Positions 7,419 to 14,816 of a stretch of 17,446 bases of DNA are shown here, one piece after another; position 1 is the stretch's first letter, and each line of letters begins with the position of its first letter. Source of the stretch: Oscillospiraceae bacterium (lineage in GTDB: Bacteria > Bacillota > Clostridia > Oscillospirales > Ruminococcaceae); assembly GCA_003512525.1 (NCBI GenBank), contig DOQG01000047.1:1-17446 (forward strand), given 5' to 3'. The notes under the pieces are model-generated. The model was given only the letters and a program-made list of their open reading frames with translations, made no database searches and was not told the DNA's origin. A program made the translations under genes and the position numbers.

Positions 7419-8138
7419 TCAGACCTCGTTTCGCATGGTTCTGAACTGATACTGCGTAAACTCTCCGAAAAGCTTCGTGCGGTCGCGCTGCCTTACGGGG
7501 AACACCGCGCCGTCGGACATTTCTATAGCGTCGCTGTCGAAGCGAAGCACCCTGTCCATGTTTACGATAACTCCCCTATTACACAAAAGAAACCGCGGGT
7601 CTGCGCACAACTCGTCCTTTATGCCCGAAAACGTCGCGGCACTGCGGTACACCGTGTTTTCCACCGCGATATTTACCGTGTGGTTATGCGCGGTGACGTA
7701 GGATATTTTCGAAAACGGCACTCTGAATCCCTGCCGCGATACCATTATTTTAAGCTCCGGCTCACGCCCGCCCGCCTTTTTCACAAGATCGTTGAAAAGC
7801 CTGCGTATCCTCTCACCGTCGTAGGATTTCAACAGATAATCAAACGGATGCACCGCGAATGAATCCCACACATACTCCTCCGATGACGTTACGAACACTA
7901 TCGGTATGTTGCTGTGAGTGCTTCTCAGCTTTTCAGCGGTGGCTATGCCGTCCGTGCCGTCCATGCAGATATCAAGAAAAAATGCGTCGCAGTTTACATC
8001 AGCGGCAAGCAGGCTGTCGCCGTTCGCAAAGCAGACGCACTCTATCCCGCACACGCCCTCAGCGGCGTTTTCTATAGCGGATATCAGCCGCTTCATATCG
8101 CTCTCGGAATCATCCGCAACGGCTATTCTTAATTTCAT
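7419..8138 (-). CDS. LytTR-family response regulator
   Basis: The protein has 239 residues. The receiver domain occupies 1 to about 120: acidic pair Asp9/Asp10, phospho-acceptor Asp56 in AFFLDICMDG, Thr84-Ser85 and Lys104 in YLLK. Residues about 128-235 form a LytTR DNA-binding domain (FRVPFSKISYVTAHNHTVNI, then FLLCNRGVIVNMDRV), which normally recognises paired direct repeats upstream of targets. The start is the ATG at 8136-8138 with GGAGG 7 nt upstream. It is the first gene of a two-gene operon with the GHKL kinase. Likely roles in this class are control of cell-surface, bacteriocin or stress functions; the target is not known, and the neighbouring beta-propeller gene is one candidate. Confidence 0.92.
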   Translation of the reverse strand: MKLRIAVADDSESDMKRLISAIENAAEGVCGIECVCFANGDSLLAADVNCDAFFLDICMDGTDGIATAEKLRSTHSNIPIVFVTSSEEYVWDSFAVHPFDYLLKSYDGERIRRLFNDLVKKAGGREPELKIMVSRQGFRVPFSKISYVTAHNHTVNIAVENTVYRSAATFSGIKDELCADPRFLLCNRGVIVNMDRVLRFDSDAIEMSDGAVFPVRQRDRTKLFGEFTQYQFRTMRNEV

Positions 8139-8168
8139 ACTCTGCCTCCAAACTTTACTTTTATAGGA

Positions 8169-8198
8169 AGTATATCACTATTTCTGTCGATTTGTCAA
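8169..8198 (-). promoter_or_regulatory. Promoter of the two-component operon
   Basis: On the minus strand a perfect -35 TTGACA (8193-8198) and TATACT (8169-8174) are 18 bp apart, about 30 bp upstream of the regulator start. Confidence 0.75.
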
Positions 8199-8260
8199 GA
8201 TATGTGAATTGCAACGCGTGCCGATATCGCAAAAAGAACTCCCGTGCATTTTCTTTAACG

Positions 8261-8297
8261 GAAAAATATTTCCGCACACCAAAAAGTGAGCGGAAAT
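8261..8297 (-). terminator. Terminator after the recombinase remnant
   Basis: ATTTCCGC (8268-8275) and GCGGAAAT (8290-8297) form a perfect 8-bp stem, with ATTTTTC leaving on the minus strand. It lies just past the stop at 8303. Confidence 0.65.
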
Positions 8298-8302
8298 ACA
8301 TA

Positions 8303-8900
8303 TTATCTTCGGTTTGCCCTGAACAGAGCCGCAAAAATCAGCCCTGCCGCTGTTACTCCTGTGCTCACAAGCAGGCTTATCGAGTCCGAGGATTCATTGC
8401 CATGGTTACCCGGGGCTTTTCGTCTGTTAAATTCAGCTTGAACAAGTTCCCATTCATCCGGTTCAATAATGGCAAGGTGACTACCCTCGGCATAATACTG
8501 CGGAACTTCGCCCTCATTGGGTTTTGTCATTTTCTCCGGGAAATCTACCGTAAATGACTTTTGGAGCAATGCGTCGCCCTTGTATTTTTCGTTTGTCAGA
8601 ATACCGTTAACCGTGGTTTTGCTCCACTTTGCCTTACCGCTAGGTGACGGGATGCTCAAACCCTCAAGATATCTGCAAATTCCTGCCTTGGTTTTAATTT
8701 GTAAATCAACCGAACAACGGCGGCTTCTTCCTCCGCTACTGCCGGACGCTCCCTTCACCATTTTCATAACCGTGAAAATGCTTATATGCCAAATGTGTCT
8801 TACCGTCAGCAAAACTCTTAAGCTGACCCCATGTGATGTTTTCGGAAATGTTCCGGTTTTCCTCCTGCGCAAGCGAGGACATAATGGTAATAAGCAGTTT
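8303..8900 (-). pseudogene. Serine recombinase remnant with two frameshifts
   Basis: Reading leftward, frame one carries LLITIMSSLAQEENRNISEN and YKHFHGYENGEG, then stops at 8736. About 30 residues continue in a second frame with a clear recombinase match (ERPAVAEEEAAVVRLIYKL, about 8695-8750), and a third frame continues from KTKAGICRYLEGLSIPSP through TNEKYKGDALLQKSFTVDF to IIEPDEWELVQAEFNRRK. This order is the end of the resolvase domain plus the Recombinase domain of large serine recombinases. The catalytic serine half and the C-terminal zinc-ribbon/coiled-coil part are absent. The last roughly 30 codons, SSDSISLLVSTGVTAAGLIF then RANRR, look like a hydrophobic surface-anchor tail from another gene. 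The whole is decayed mobile-element debris. Confidence 0.82.
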
Positions 8901-9200
8901 GCCCTTAGCTTGCTTGATTTCTTCGGTTTTTGCTCTGCTGACAGCGAGTGAGCTGTTATCGGTAAGGATAATATTATTGCGTTCTACCGAAAAAATGGAG
9001 CGTGTATTTACAATGAAAGATTTATGTACGCGGATAAATCCGTAAGACGATAAGGCTTTTTCTGTTTCCGATAAGGATCTTGTCGTTCGGATATCGGTAT
9101 CTGTTGTATGTATAACGACCTCATGCCCGTATGCTTCGATATACTTTATTTTGTTATACGGCAGAGAAATCAGTTTGCTTTGAAACGTAAACGTAGGCAT
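8736..9200 (-). CDS. Orphan LytTR domain fused in frame to a recombinase fragment
   Basis: The reading frame has 154 residues. Residues about 5-98 make a near-complete LytTR DNA-binding domain: LISLPYNKIKYIEAYGHEVV, then FIRVHKSFIVNTRSIFSVE and LTDNSSLAVSRAK. The receiver domain normally ahead of it is missing: an in-frame TAG sits four codons upstream of the ATG. At about residue 98 the chain passes without a break into serine recombinase sequence (KGKLLITIMSSLAQEENRNI) and ends at a frameshift-induced stop. AAGGA about 4 nt before the ATG is a usable ribosome site. It may be only a scrap of a response regulator, but a free LytTR domain could still bind DNA. Whether it is expressed is unknown. 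Confidence 0.6.
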   Translation of the reverse strand: MPTFTFQSKLISLPYNKIKYIEAYGHEVVIHTTDTDIRTTRSLSETEKALSSYGFIRVHKSFIVNTRSIFSVERNNIILTDNSSLAVSRAKTEEIKQAKGKLLITIMSSLAQEENRNISENITWGQLKSFADGKTHLAYKHFHGYENGEGSVRQ

Positions 9201-9289
9201 TGATTCCTTCTACGGTGAAGGTGTCACTTGGAACTTACTTTGGAAATTTACGGCTGAAGTCGATAAACCTCAATTACCGCAACAAACTA

Positions 9290-9318
9290 TTGAAAAAAGC
9301 AATAAAATGTATTATAAT
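9290..9318 (+). promoter_or_regulatory. Promoter of the rnr operon
   Basis: TTGAAA (9290-9295) and TATAAT (9313-9318) are 17 bp apart. The predicted start of transcription, near 9325, excludes the upstream ATG at 9307 as a start codon because that ATG lies inside the promoter. Confidence 0.78.
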
Positions 9319-9390
9319 AAAATAGATTGGAAGAAAAAGAAGATTATGAACAGCGGCGAAGGAACAACCGCACAGAGAAAGGAAAACATT

Positions 9391-11532
9391 TTGAATTTAG
9401 AAACACTTATTATCGCCACATTGTTTGAAAACGGCGGGGGAATGTCATTAAAGCAGATAGCAAACAAGAACGATCTGCCGAAAAAATATCTCGACAAGCT
9501 GAAAAACACAGCAAAAATAATGATACGTCAGAGAACGATTTTCAAGGCGAAGAGCGATCTGCTCTATATAAGCGATATGCGCACCGTATTCACAGGAAAG
9601 GTGGCTACGCTGTCGCGCACTTTCGGATTTGTCACAAACCTTACAACAGGTGAGGACTGCTTTGTAAGCGGAGGAAAGCTCAAAGGGGCGGTTCCCGGTG
9701 ATACAGTCATAGCCCGTGAGGTGGCGGCAAAAACCGAGCAGAGAAGCGCGACTGCCGAGGTACTGGCAGTGCTTGATGTATCAGAAGAACTGTTCGGCGG
9801 AGTTATCGTGAAAGAGGGTATGATGCTAAAAGTTCTGCCCGATACTCTCGGCTGTCCCCCTCTTACTATCCTTAAAGTCAAGGAACAGATAAAAGAGGGC
9901 GACAAGGTGCTGTTCTCTATAAGAAAGCGCGGAGAACACCACTCGGAGCATATTGTTGATATAGTAAAGGTGCTCGGCTCAAGCGAATATGCTAAATCCG
10001 CTACAGAAGCATATCTTATTCAGAACAATATACCCGTTGATTTTTCGGAAGAGGCGCGAGATCAGGCAAAGCAGTATGTCAATGCCGTTATTGACGAGAA
10101 GCAGGCGGCTAAAAGACTTGACCTGCGTGACCTGCCAATATTCACTATAGATGGCGCGGATACCAAGGATATAGACGATGCGATAAGCGTTGAACGCATT
10201 GACGGCGGATATAAGCTCGGCGTTCATATCGCCGATGTAAGCCACTATGTAACAGATGGCTCGCCGCTTGATAACGACGCATTTGAAAGAGGCACAAGCG
10301 TATATATTGCCGACAAAGTCATACCGATGCTCCCGAAGGAACTCAGCAACGGCATATGCTCACTCAATCCCGGAGTGGACAGGCTTGCTTTTTCATGCCT
10401 TATGGAGATATCGGACAAGGGCACTGTAAAGAAATACAAGTTTGCAAAGACTGTTATCCGTTCGCGCGTACAGGGTGTGTACAGCGAGGTAAATTCTATC
10501 CTTGACGGCACGGCAACAGCTTTGACAAAGAAGAAGTATAAGGAAGTTATAGACTGCATACCGCTTATGAACGAGCTTGCGCAGATACTGATAAAGAAAC
10601 GCAAGGACAGAGGTGCACCCGAGATACAGTCCAGTGAGAGCAAGGTGATATGTGACGAGAACGGAATTTGTATCGATATCAAGCCCAGGGTTCAGGGTGT
10701 GTCCGAGGGTATTATTGAGGAATTTATGCTTATGGCGAACAATTCCGCCGCTAAGGTCGGTATGAAAAAGGAGATCCCCTTTGTGTACCGTGTGCATGAA
10801 AATCCCCCTGCCGAAAAGATAGAATCACTGAAAACAACTCTTGAGGCGCTCGGCATAAATCCGCTTGGAATAAACGAAAAGGCTGAAGCAAAAAACTTTG
10901 CAAAGCTGCTTGAAGAAACTGCGGATGACCCCAGAAACGTAATTATCAACCGCATTGTACTGCGTACTATGGCTAAGGCTAAGTATTCGGAACAGCCTAT
11001 CGGTCACTTCGGACTTGTAATGAAGGAATACGCACACTTTACTTCCCCGATAAGACGTTACGCCGACCTTTCTATCCACCGTATCCTGAGCGACTATGTT
11101 TCAAGAAAGGGCGCGGAAAAGCTTAAGAAGAAATACGGTGAGTTCTCGGTCAAGGCGGCTGCTCAGGCAACAAAGACAGAGCTTTCCGCAGTAGCGGCAG
11201 AAAGAAGCTGTGAGGATTTCTATGCGGCTGAATATATGAAAAAGCACATAGGAGAGGAATTTGACGGCATCATTTCGGGCGTTATCGGCAGCGGACTTTT
11301 TGTTGAGCTTCCGAATACCGTTGAGGGTAAGATCGATGTGCGTTCATTGTCGGAAAATTATTTTGAAGTAAGAAACGGTATTGCACTTTATGACGGCGTT
11401 ACAGGCACAATGTACACGATAGGTGACAAGGTTCGTGTAAAGTGCATCAACGCAAATGTCAACTTAGGACAGATTGATTTTGAACTTATCAAGGTCTACA
11501 CAGACAACTCGAACGGCGATAAAGCCGAATAA
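9391..11532 (+). CDS. rnr: Ribonuclease R (3'-5' exoribonuclease, RNB family)
   Basis: The chain has about 713 residues from the TTG at 9391, chosen for the GAAAGGA site 7 nt upstream and because conserved sequence starts there (NLETLIIATLFENGGG). An ATG at 9349 is in frame but has only a weak A/G-rich upstream site. Domains in order: winged-helix N-terminus (MSLKQIANKNDLPKKYL), cold-shock OB folds (TGKVATLSRTFGFV), the RNB catalytic domain with the metal-binding acids in DTKDIDDAI at about 257-265 and HFTSPIRRYADLSIHR, and a C-terminal S1 domain (EFDGIISGVIGSGLFVELP). It degrades structured RNA, including rRNA and mRNA fragments, in the cytoplasm. It is first in an apparent operon with mscL (30-bp gap, no terminator). 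Length fits the family. Confidence 0.95.
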   Translation: MNLETLIIATLFENGGGMSLKQIANKNDLPKKYLDKLKNTAKIMIRQRTIFKAKSDLLYISDMRTVFTGKVATLSRTFGFVTNLTTGEDCFVSGGKLKGAVPGDTVIAREVAAKTEQRSATAEVLAVLDVSEELFGGVIVKEGMMLKVLPDTLGCPPLTILKVKEQIKEGDKVLFSIRKRGEHHSEHIVDIVKVLGSSEYAKSATEAYLIQNNIPVDFSEEARDQAKQYVNAVIDEKQAAKRLDLRDLPIFTIDGADTKDIDDAISVERIDGGYKLGVHIADVSHYVTDGSPLDNDAFERGTSVYIADKVIPMLPKELSNGICSLNPGVDRLAFSCLMEISDKGTVKKYKFAKTVIRSRVQGVYSEVNSILDGTATALTKKKYKEVIDCIPLMNELAQILIKKRKDRGAPEIQSSESKVICDENGICIDIKPRVQGVSEGIIEEFMLMANNSAAKVGMKKEIPFVYRVHENPPAEKIESLKTTLEALGINPLGINEKAEAKNFAKLLEETADDPRNVIINRIVLRTMAKAKYSEQPIGHFGLVMKEYAHFTSPIRRYADLSIHRILSDYVSRKGAEKLKKKYGEFSVKAAAQATKTELSAVAAERSCEDFYAAEYMKKHIGEEFDGIISGVIGSGLFVELPNTVEGKIDVRSLSENYFEVRNGIALYDGVTGTMYTIGDKVRVKCINANVNLGQIDFELIKVYTDNSNGDKAE

Positions 11533-11562
11533 TAAGTAAAAATCGAGAGGAGAAGAATTAAA

Positions 11563-12120
11563 ATGGCAAACGAGAAGAAAGAACACAAGGATCTGCGTGA
11601 CGTAAAGGCGTTAAAAGCTGTAGGCCATGGCGTTGAAAAGGTCGGAAAGATCAAGTTCGTAAGCGAGTTCAAGGACTTCATATCCAAGGGCAACGTAATG
11701 GATATGGCAGTAGGTATGATAGTCGGTGCGGCTTTCACAGCGATCGTTACCTCGCTTGTTAACAACATTCTCATGCCTGCGCTCGGTATGATCACAGGTC
11801 AGATCGATTTCTCGGATCTTAAGATAGTGCTTAAGGCGGCAGTGAAAGAGGGTACGGAGATAGTTGAACCCGAGGTCGCTATAGGATACGGCGCGTTTAT
11901 CAACTCCGTTATCAGCTTCCTGCTTATTGCACTGTCGGTATTCATTCTGATAAAGGTGCTCGGCGCGTTTAAAAGAAAGAAAGAGAAAGAGCCGGAAGAA
12001 GAGCCTGCTCCCGATCCGCAGATCGAACTGCTCACCGAGATACGCGACCTTCTGAAGGGCGAAGCCGCTGTAAAGACTGAAAACGAAGATGAGAAAGAAA
12101 CTGAAGCATTCACAAAGTAA
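11563..12120 (+). CDS. mscL: Large-conductance mechanosensitive channel MscL
   Basis: The protein has 185 residues. The core starts at FKDFISKGNVMDMAVGMIVG: first helix about 45-73 with the gate motif VGMIVGAAFTAIVTSLVNN, a periplasmic loop about 75-106, second helix about 107-134 (YGAFINSVISFLLIALSVF), then a charged cytoplasmic tail ending in the bundle helix IELLTEIRDLLKG. This is the pentameric emergency release valve in the cell membrane under osmotic downshock. There is an extra charged N-terminal stretch of about 30 residues before the usual start, and the C-terminus runs about 20 residues beyond the bundle. An AGGAG ribosome site supports the ATG. It lies 30 bp after rnr and is likely co-transcribed with it. 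Confidence 0.95.
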   Translation: MANEKKEHKDLRDVKALKAVGHGVEKVGKIKFVSEFKDFISKGNVMDMAVGMIVGAAFTAIVTSLVNNILMPALGMITGQIDFSDLKIVLKAAVKEGTEIVEPEVAIGYGAFINSVISFLLIALSVFILIKVLGAFKRKKEKEPEEEPAPDPQIELLTEIRDLLKGEAAVKTENEDEKETEAFTK

Positions 12121-12155
12121 GTACATAGAATTAACGCATAACATCGGAGGGTAAA

Positions 12156-12755
12156 ATGAAAAATCAGGATACGATCATTTCGGACGGAACGCTCACAAAC
12201 GAAGAAAAGGAAAAGCTACAGCAGGAGTTTTTCGAGCGTCAGCAGAAAGAACTGCATAAAGGCAAGCTGTTTATGATAGCAAGCGTTGTTGCACTGTACG
12301 CAAACGCGGTTATCACTGCGGCTTTGTATCCGCTGTATCTGAGAAATCTTCTGCGCTCTATATTCTTTATAACCGACCCCAAAAAGGTCGATGATTTTGC
12401 TCTGCCCGAGTCGGCGATAATGTTTATCACAACGATGATAATATTTATTATCCTATGTATAAATATCGGTATGGCGATAGCCACCAATGTCTGTGCCGTA
12501 AAGAAGAAAGGTGCAAGACCGGCTGCTGCTGTTTCGTTTATACTTGCCGAAGTTATCAACCTTTTGATTGCGGTGATGCAGTTGAGCTCGGCGCTGACCT
12601 ACAGCGATACAGCGGCAGAAATCGCGATGTTTGTAAACATTCTGTTCTGCTGTGTGTGCGGAGCAGGGATCTATGTCACGATATTCAGGACGAATATTTC
12701 AGATTATACCTATGCGGCAGTGTCTGAAGCGTCTGAAAAAGCCGAAAAAGCGTAA
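12156..12755 (+). CDS. Four-helix membrane protein of unknown function
   Basis: The protein has 199 residues. A charged, Glu/Gln-rich N-terminus (NEEKEKLQQEFFERQQKEL, about residues 15-34) is followed by four hydrophobic segments at about 38-62, 88-112, 122-145 and 155-176, and a short Ala/Glu/Lys tail. No signature motif lets me name it. The ATG follows a strong CGGAGGG site, and the gene starts 35 bp after mscL with no terminator between, so it probably belongs to the rnr-mscL transcript. An AT-rich inverted repeat lies at its stop codon. Confidence 0.75.
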   Translation: MKNQDTIISDGTLTNEEKEKLQQEFFERQQKELHKGKLFMIASVVALYANAVITAALYPLYLRNLLRSIFFITDPKKVDDFALPESAIMFITTMIIFIILCINIGMAIATNVCAVKKKGARPAAAVSFILAEVINLLIAVMQLSSALTYSDTAAEIAMFVNILFCCVCGAGIYVTIFRTNISDYTYAAVSEASEKAEKA

Positions 12756-12788
12756 TTTACTTAAAATCGAAATTTCCTTAAGTAAATT
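12754..12788. repeat. AT-rich perfect inverted repeat at the end of the operon
   Basis: AATTTACTTAA (12754-12764) and TTAAGTAAATT (12778-12788) pair over 11 bp around a 13-nt loop. It overlaps the stop of the membrane-protein gene and ends 12 bp before the -35 of the next promoter. It lacks a T-run, so it may be an operator for the GH130 gene rather than a terminator. Confidence 0.6.
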
Positions 12789-12800
12789 TAAGAAAAGGTA

Positions 12801-12829
12801 TTGCATTTTGCTCTTAACTGTTGTATAAT
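12801..12829 (+). promoter_or_regulatory. Promoter of the GH130 gene
   Basis: TTGCAT (12801-12806) and a perfect TATAAT (12824-12829) are 17 bp apart. The leader is about 55 nt, with AAAGGAAAA as ribosome site before the ATG at 12891. Confidence 0.78.
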
Positions 12830-12890
12830 CTAAAATGTGGCTATTCCCGATAGCTAACCCAAATAAACCGAAAGGAAAAATAGTTAATAA

Positions 12891-14066
12891 ATGAGCTTAT
12901 TTGAAGATAACAAGAAGAGAGTGATAGACGATTACGAGCGTCTTATCAACAGAAAGAACGCCGTTGCCGATTGCTATAACGGCATATATGACAGATATGT
13001 GAACCCTGTTCTGACAGCTGATCATGCTCCTTACTTCTGGAAGTATGATATGAACCCCAAGACAAACCCCTATTTTATGGAGCGTCTTGGCATAAACGCT
13101 GTGCTGAACTCGGGTGCGATTTATCTTAACGGCAAGTATTATCTTGTAGCGAGAGTTGAGGGCAATGACAGAAAGTCATTCTTCGCCGTTGCAGAGAGCG
13201 ACAAGCCTACAGAGGGCTTCCGTTTCCACGACTATCCCGTTCAGCTTCCCGATACGGAAAAGGAAGAAACAAACGTATACGATATGCGCCTTACTAAGCA
13301 TGAGGACGGCTGGATCTACGGTGTGTTCTGCTCCGAGAGCAAGGACAAGGACAGCAATGACCTTTCCGCCGCTGTAGCTCAGGCGGGTATTGTTCGTACC
13401 AAGGACTTAAAGACATGGGAGCGCTTACCCAACCTGAAGTCAAAGTCACCTCAGCAGAGAAATGTTGTTCTTCATCCCGAATTTGTTGACGGCAAATATG
13501 CTTTCTATACACGTCCTCAGGACGATTTCATTCAGACAGGCTCGGGTGGCGGTGTATGCTTCGGTCTGTGCGAGGATATCAATGATCCCGTTATCTGCAC
13601 CGAAGAGGTTGTGATCTCGCCCAGACAGTACCACACGATCACAGAGGTCAAGAACGGCGCAGGCGCTGTTCCGATAAAGACTCCCAAGGGTTGGATACAC
13701 ATTGCGCACGGTGTTCGTAACACTGCGGCAGGACTGAGATATGTAATCTATGTATTCGCTACCGACCTTAACGATCCATCAAAGCTCATAGCTTCCCCCT
13801 CGGGTCTGTTCATAGCTCCTCATAAGGGCGAGCGTGTGGGCGACGTATCTAACGTATGCTTCACAAACGGCGCTGTTGTCACCGAAAACGATGATGTTTA
13901 CATCTATTATGCATCTTCCGATACAAGACTGCACGTTGCGGCTACGACGATCGACAAGTTGATGGATTACACATTCAACACTCCTACAGATCCGCTCCGT
14001 TCGGTTGACTGCGTAAAGCAGAGATGCGAGCTTATCAGCAAAAATCTTGAAATAATGCACAAGTAA
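12891..14066 (+). CDS. 4-O-beta-D-mannosyl-D-glucose phosphorylase (GH130)
   Basis: The protein has 391 residues and matches the GH130 subfamily 1 pattern over its whole length: YDRYVNPVLTADHAPYFWKY, ERLGINAVLNSGAI, ARVEGNDRKSFFAVAES, TNVYDMRLTKHEDGWIYGVF, RNVVLHPEFVDGKYAFYTRP, GSGGGVCFGL, PKGWIHIAHGVRNTAAGLRY and GDVSNVCFTNG. Asp131 in NVYDMRLT is the expected catalytic acid, and the Arg/His residues of the later motifs hold phosphate. In this family the enzyme splits mannosyl-glucose with phosphate into mannose 1-phosphate and glucose, in the cytoplasm, as the last step of mannan use together with cellobiose 2-epimerase. The epimerase and a mannanase are not in this window. It is monocistronic, with its own promoter and terminator. 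Confidence 0.92.
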   Translation: MSLFEDNKKRVIDDYERLINRKNAVADCYNGIYDRYVNPVLTADHAPYFWKYDMNPKTNPYFMERLGINAVLNSGAIYLNGKYYLVARVEGNDRKSFFAVAESDKPTEGFRFHDYPVQLPDTEKEETNVYDMRLTKHEDGWIYGVFCSESKDKDSNDLSAAVAQAGIVRTKDLKTWERLPNLKSKSPQQRNVVLHPEFVDGKYAFYTRPQDDFIQTGSGGGVCFGLCEDINDPVICTEEVVISPRQYHTITEVKNGAGAVPIKTPKGWIHIAHGVRNTAAGLRYVIYVFATDLNDPSKLIASPSGLFIAPHKGERVGDVSNVCFTNGAVVTENDDVYIYYASSDTRLHVAATTIDKLMDYTFNTPTDPLRSVDCVKQRCELISKNLEIMHK

Positions 14067-14073
14067 TTATTAT

Positions 14074-14101
14074 GCCCCCGAAGCGCTTCGGGGGCAATTT
14101 T
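14074..14101 (+). terminator. Terminator of the GH130 gene
   Basis: GCCCCCGAAGC and GCTTCGGGGGC form a perfect 11-bp palindrome (14074-14095) followed by AATTTT. It is a textbook intrinsic terminator, 8 nt after the stop codon. Confidence 0.92.
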
Positions 14102-14113
14102 GCAGGGCGAAAT

Positions 14114-14776
14114 ATGAATAAAGAATGGTCGGAGATCAACAAGGAAATGCAATTGCTTCTGCGCAAAAGGGATACATTTGCGGACGGAATTGAGGCGTGT
14201 CTGAAGCTCAGAAGCACGCTATCAAATGCGGTAAAGGAGCTGTGCGGAAGGCTTTGTGACGAGCAATACAGCCTTATGCCGTGCCCGAACGCCAAGGGAT
14301 ATCACTGCAAGACAATCACATATTCGATATGGCATATGGCGCGGATCTAGGATATCACGGCGCATACGCTGACGGCAGATGATACGCAGGTCTTGTTCAG
14401 GGATAATCACTTGGAGGAGATCGGCTCGCCCATAATCACTACCGGAAATGAGCTTGTGGGGGACGAGATAGTTACATTCTCGAAAGGGCTGAATATTCCA
14501 GGATTACTGCGGTATGCGGGCGATGTCAGGGCAAGCACAGACGAGCTTTTACGGGATCTGAGCTTTGAGGATACCAAGCGCAGATTTGACGATGAAGACA
14601 GGCGGCGCGTTATCGCTTCAAAGTGTGTCAGCAAGGACGAAAGCGCGGCATGGCTTATCGACTGTTGGTGCGGCAAGGACGTTGCGGGGATAATCAGAAT
14701 GCCGTTTACGAGGCATCTTATAATGCACATCGAGGCTATGATGAGGATAGCACGGAAAATCGGAATTGAGATATAA
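14114..14776 (+). pseudogene. DinB-family protein interrupted by one amber codon
   Basis: The frame from ATG 14114 runs 220 sense codons in total but carries a single TAG at 14348-14350 (codon 79). Before it the chain reads KEMQLLLRKRDTFADGIEAC and TITYSIWHMARI; after it, DITAHTLTADDTQVLFRDNH, then IITTGNEL, SKCVSKDESAAWLIDCWCGK and MPFTRHLIMHIEAMMRI. Both halves match one DinB_2-like protein (four-helix, metal-binding bundle; histidines WHM..., AHT, RHLIMHIEA are the probable ligands). In relatives the residue at the stop is Glu, so a GAG to TAG change explains it. There is no other damage, so the loss is recent, a sequencing error, or a suppressed codon. The ribosome site is weak (AGGGCG). 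Confidence 0.8.
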
Positions 14777-14779
14777 TAA

Positions 14780-14808
14780 CAGCCCGGGCATTCAGGGTGC
14801 TCGGGCTG
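14780..14808. terminator. Hairpin between the convergent DinB and DUF2461 genes
   Basis: CAGCCCGGGCA pairs with TGCTCGGGCTG (one mismatch, 7-nt loop). It lies between the two stop codons. T content is low on both exits (minus strand: TTATTATAT), so it is probably a weak terminator in both directions. Confidence 0.6.
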
Positions 14809-14816
14809 AACTGCTG

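Noticed and set aside
7227..7862. 211-codon plus-strand frame across the kinase and response regulator
   Set aside because: Shadow of two genes with clear conserved motifs; no ribosome site or homology visible.
14348..14350. TAG as a recoded (pyrrolysine) codon
   Set aside because: DinB-family proteins do not carry a known in-frame recoded amber, relatives have Glu here, and nothing in the window points to pyrrolysine genes.
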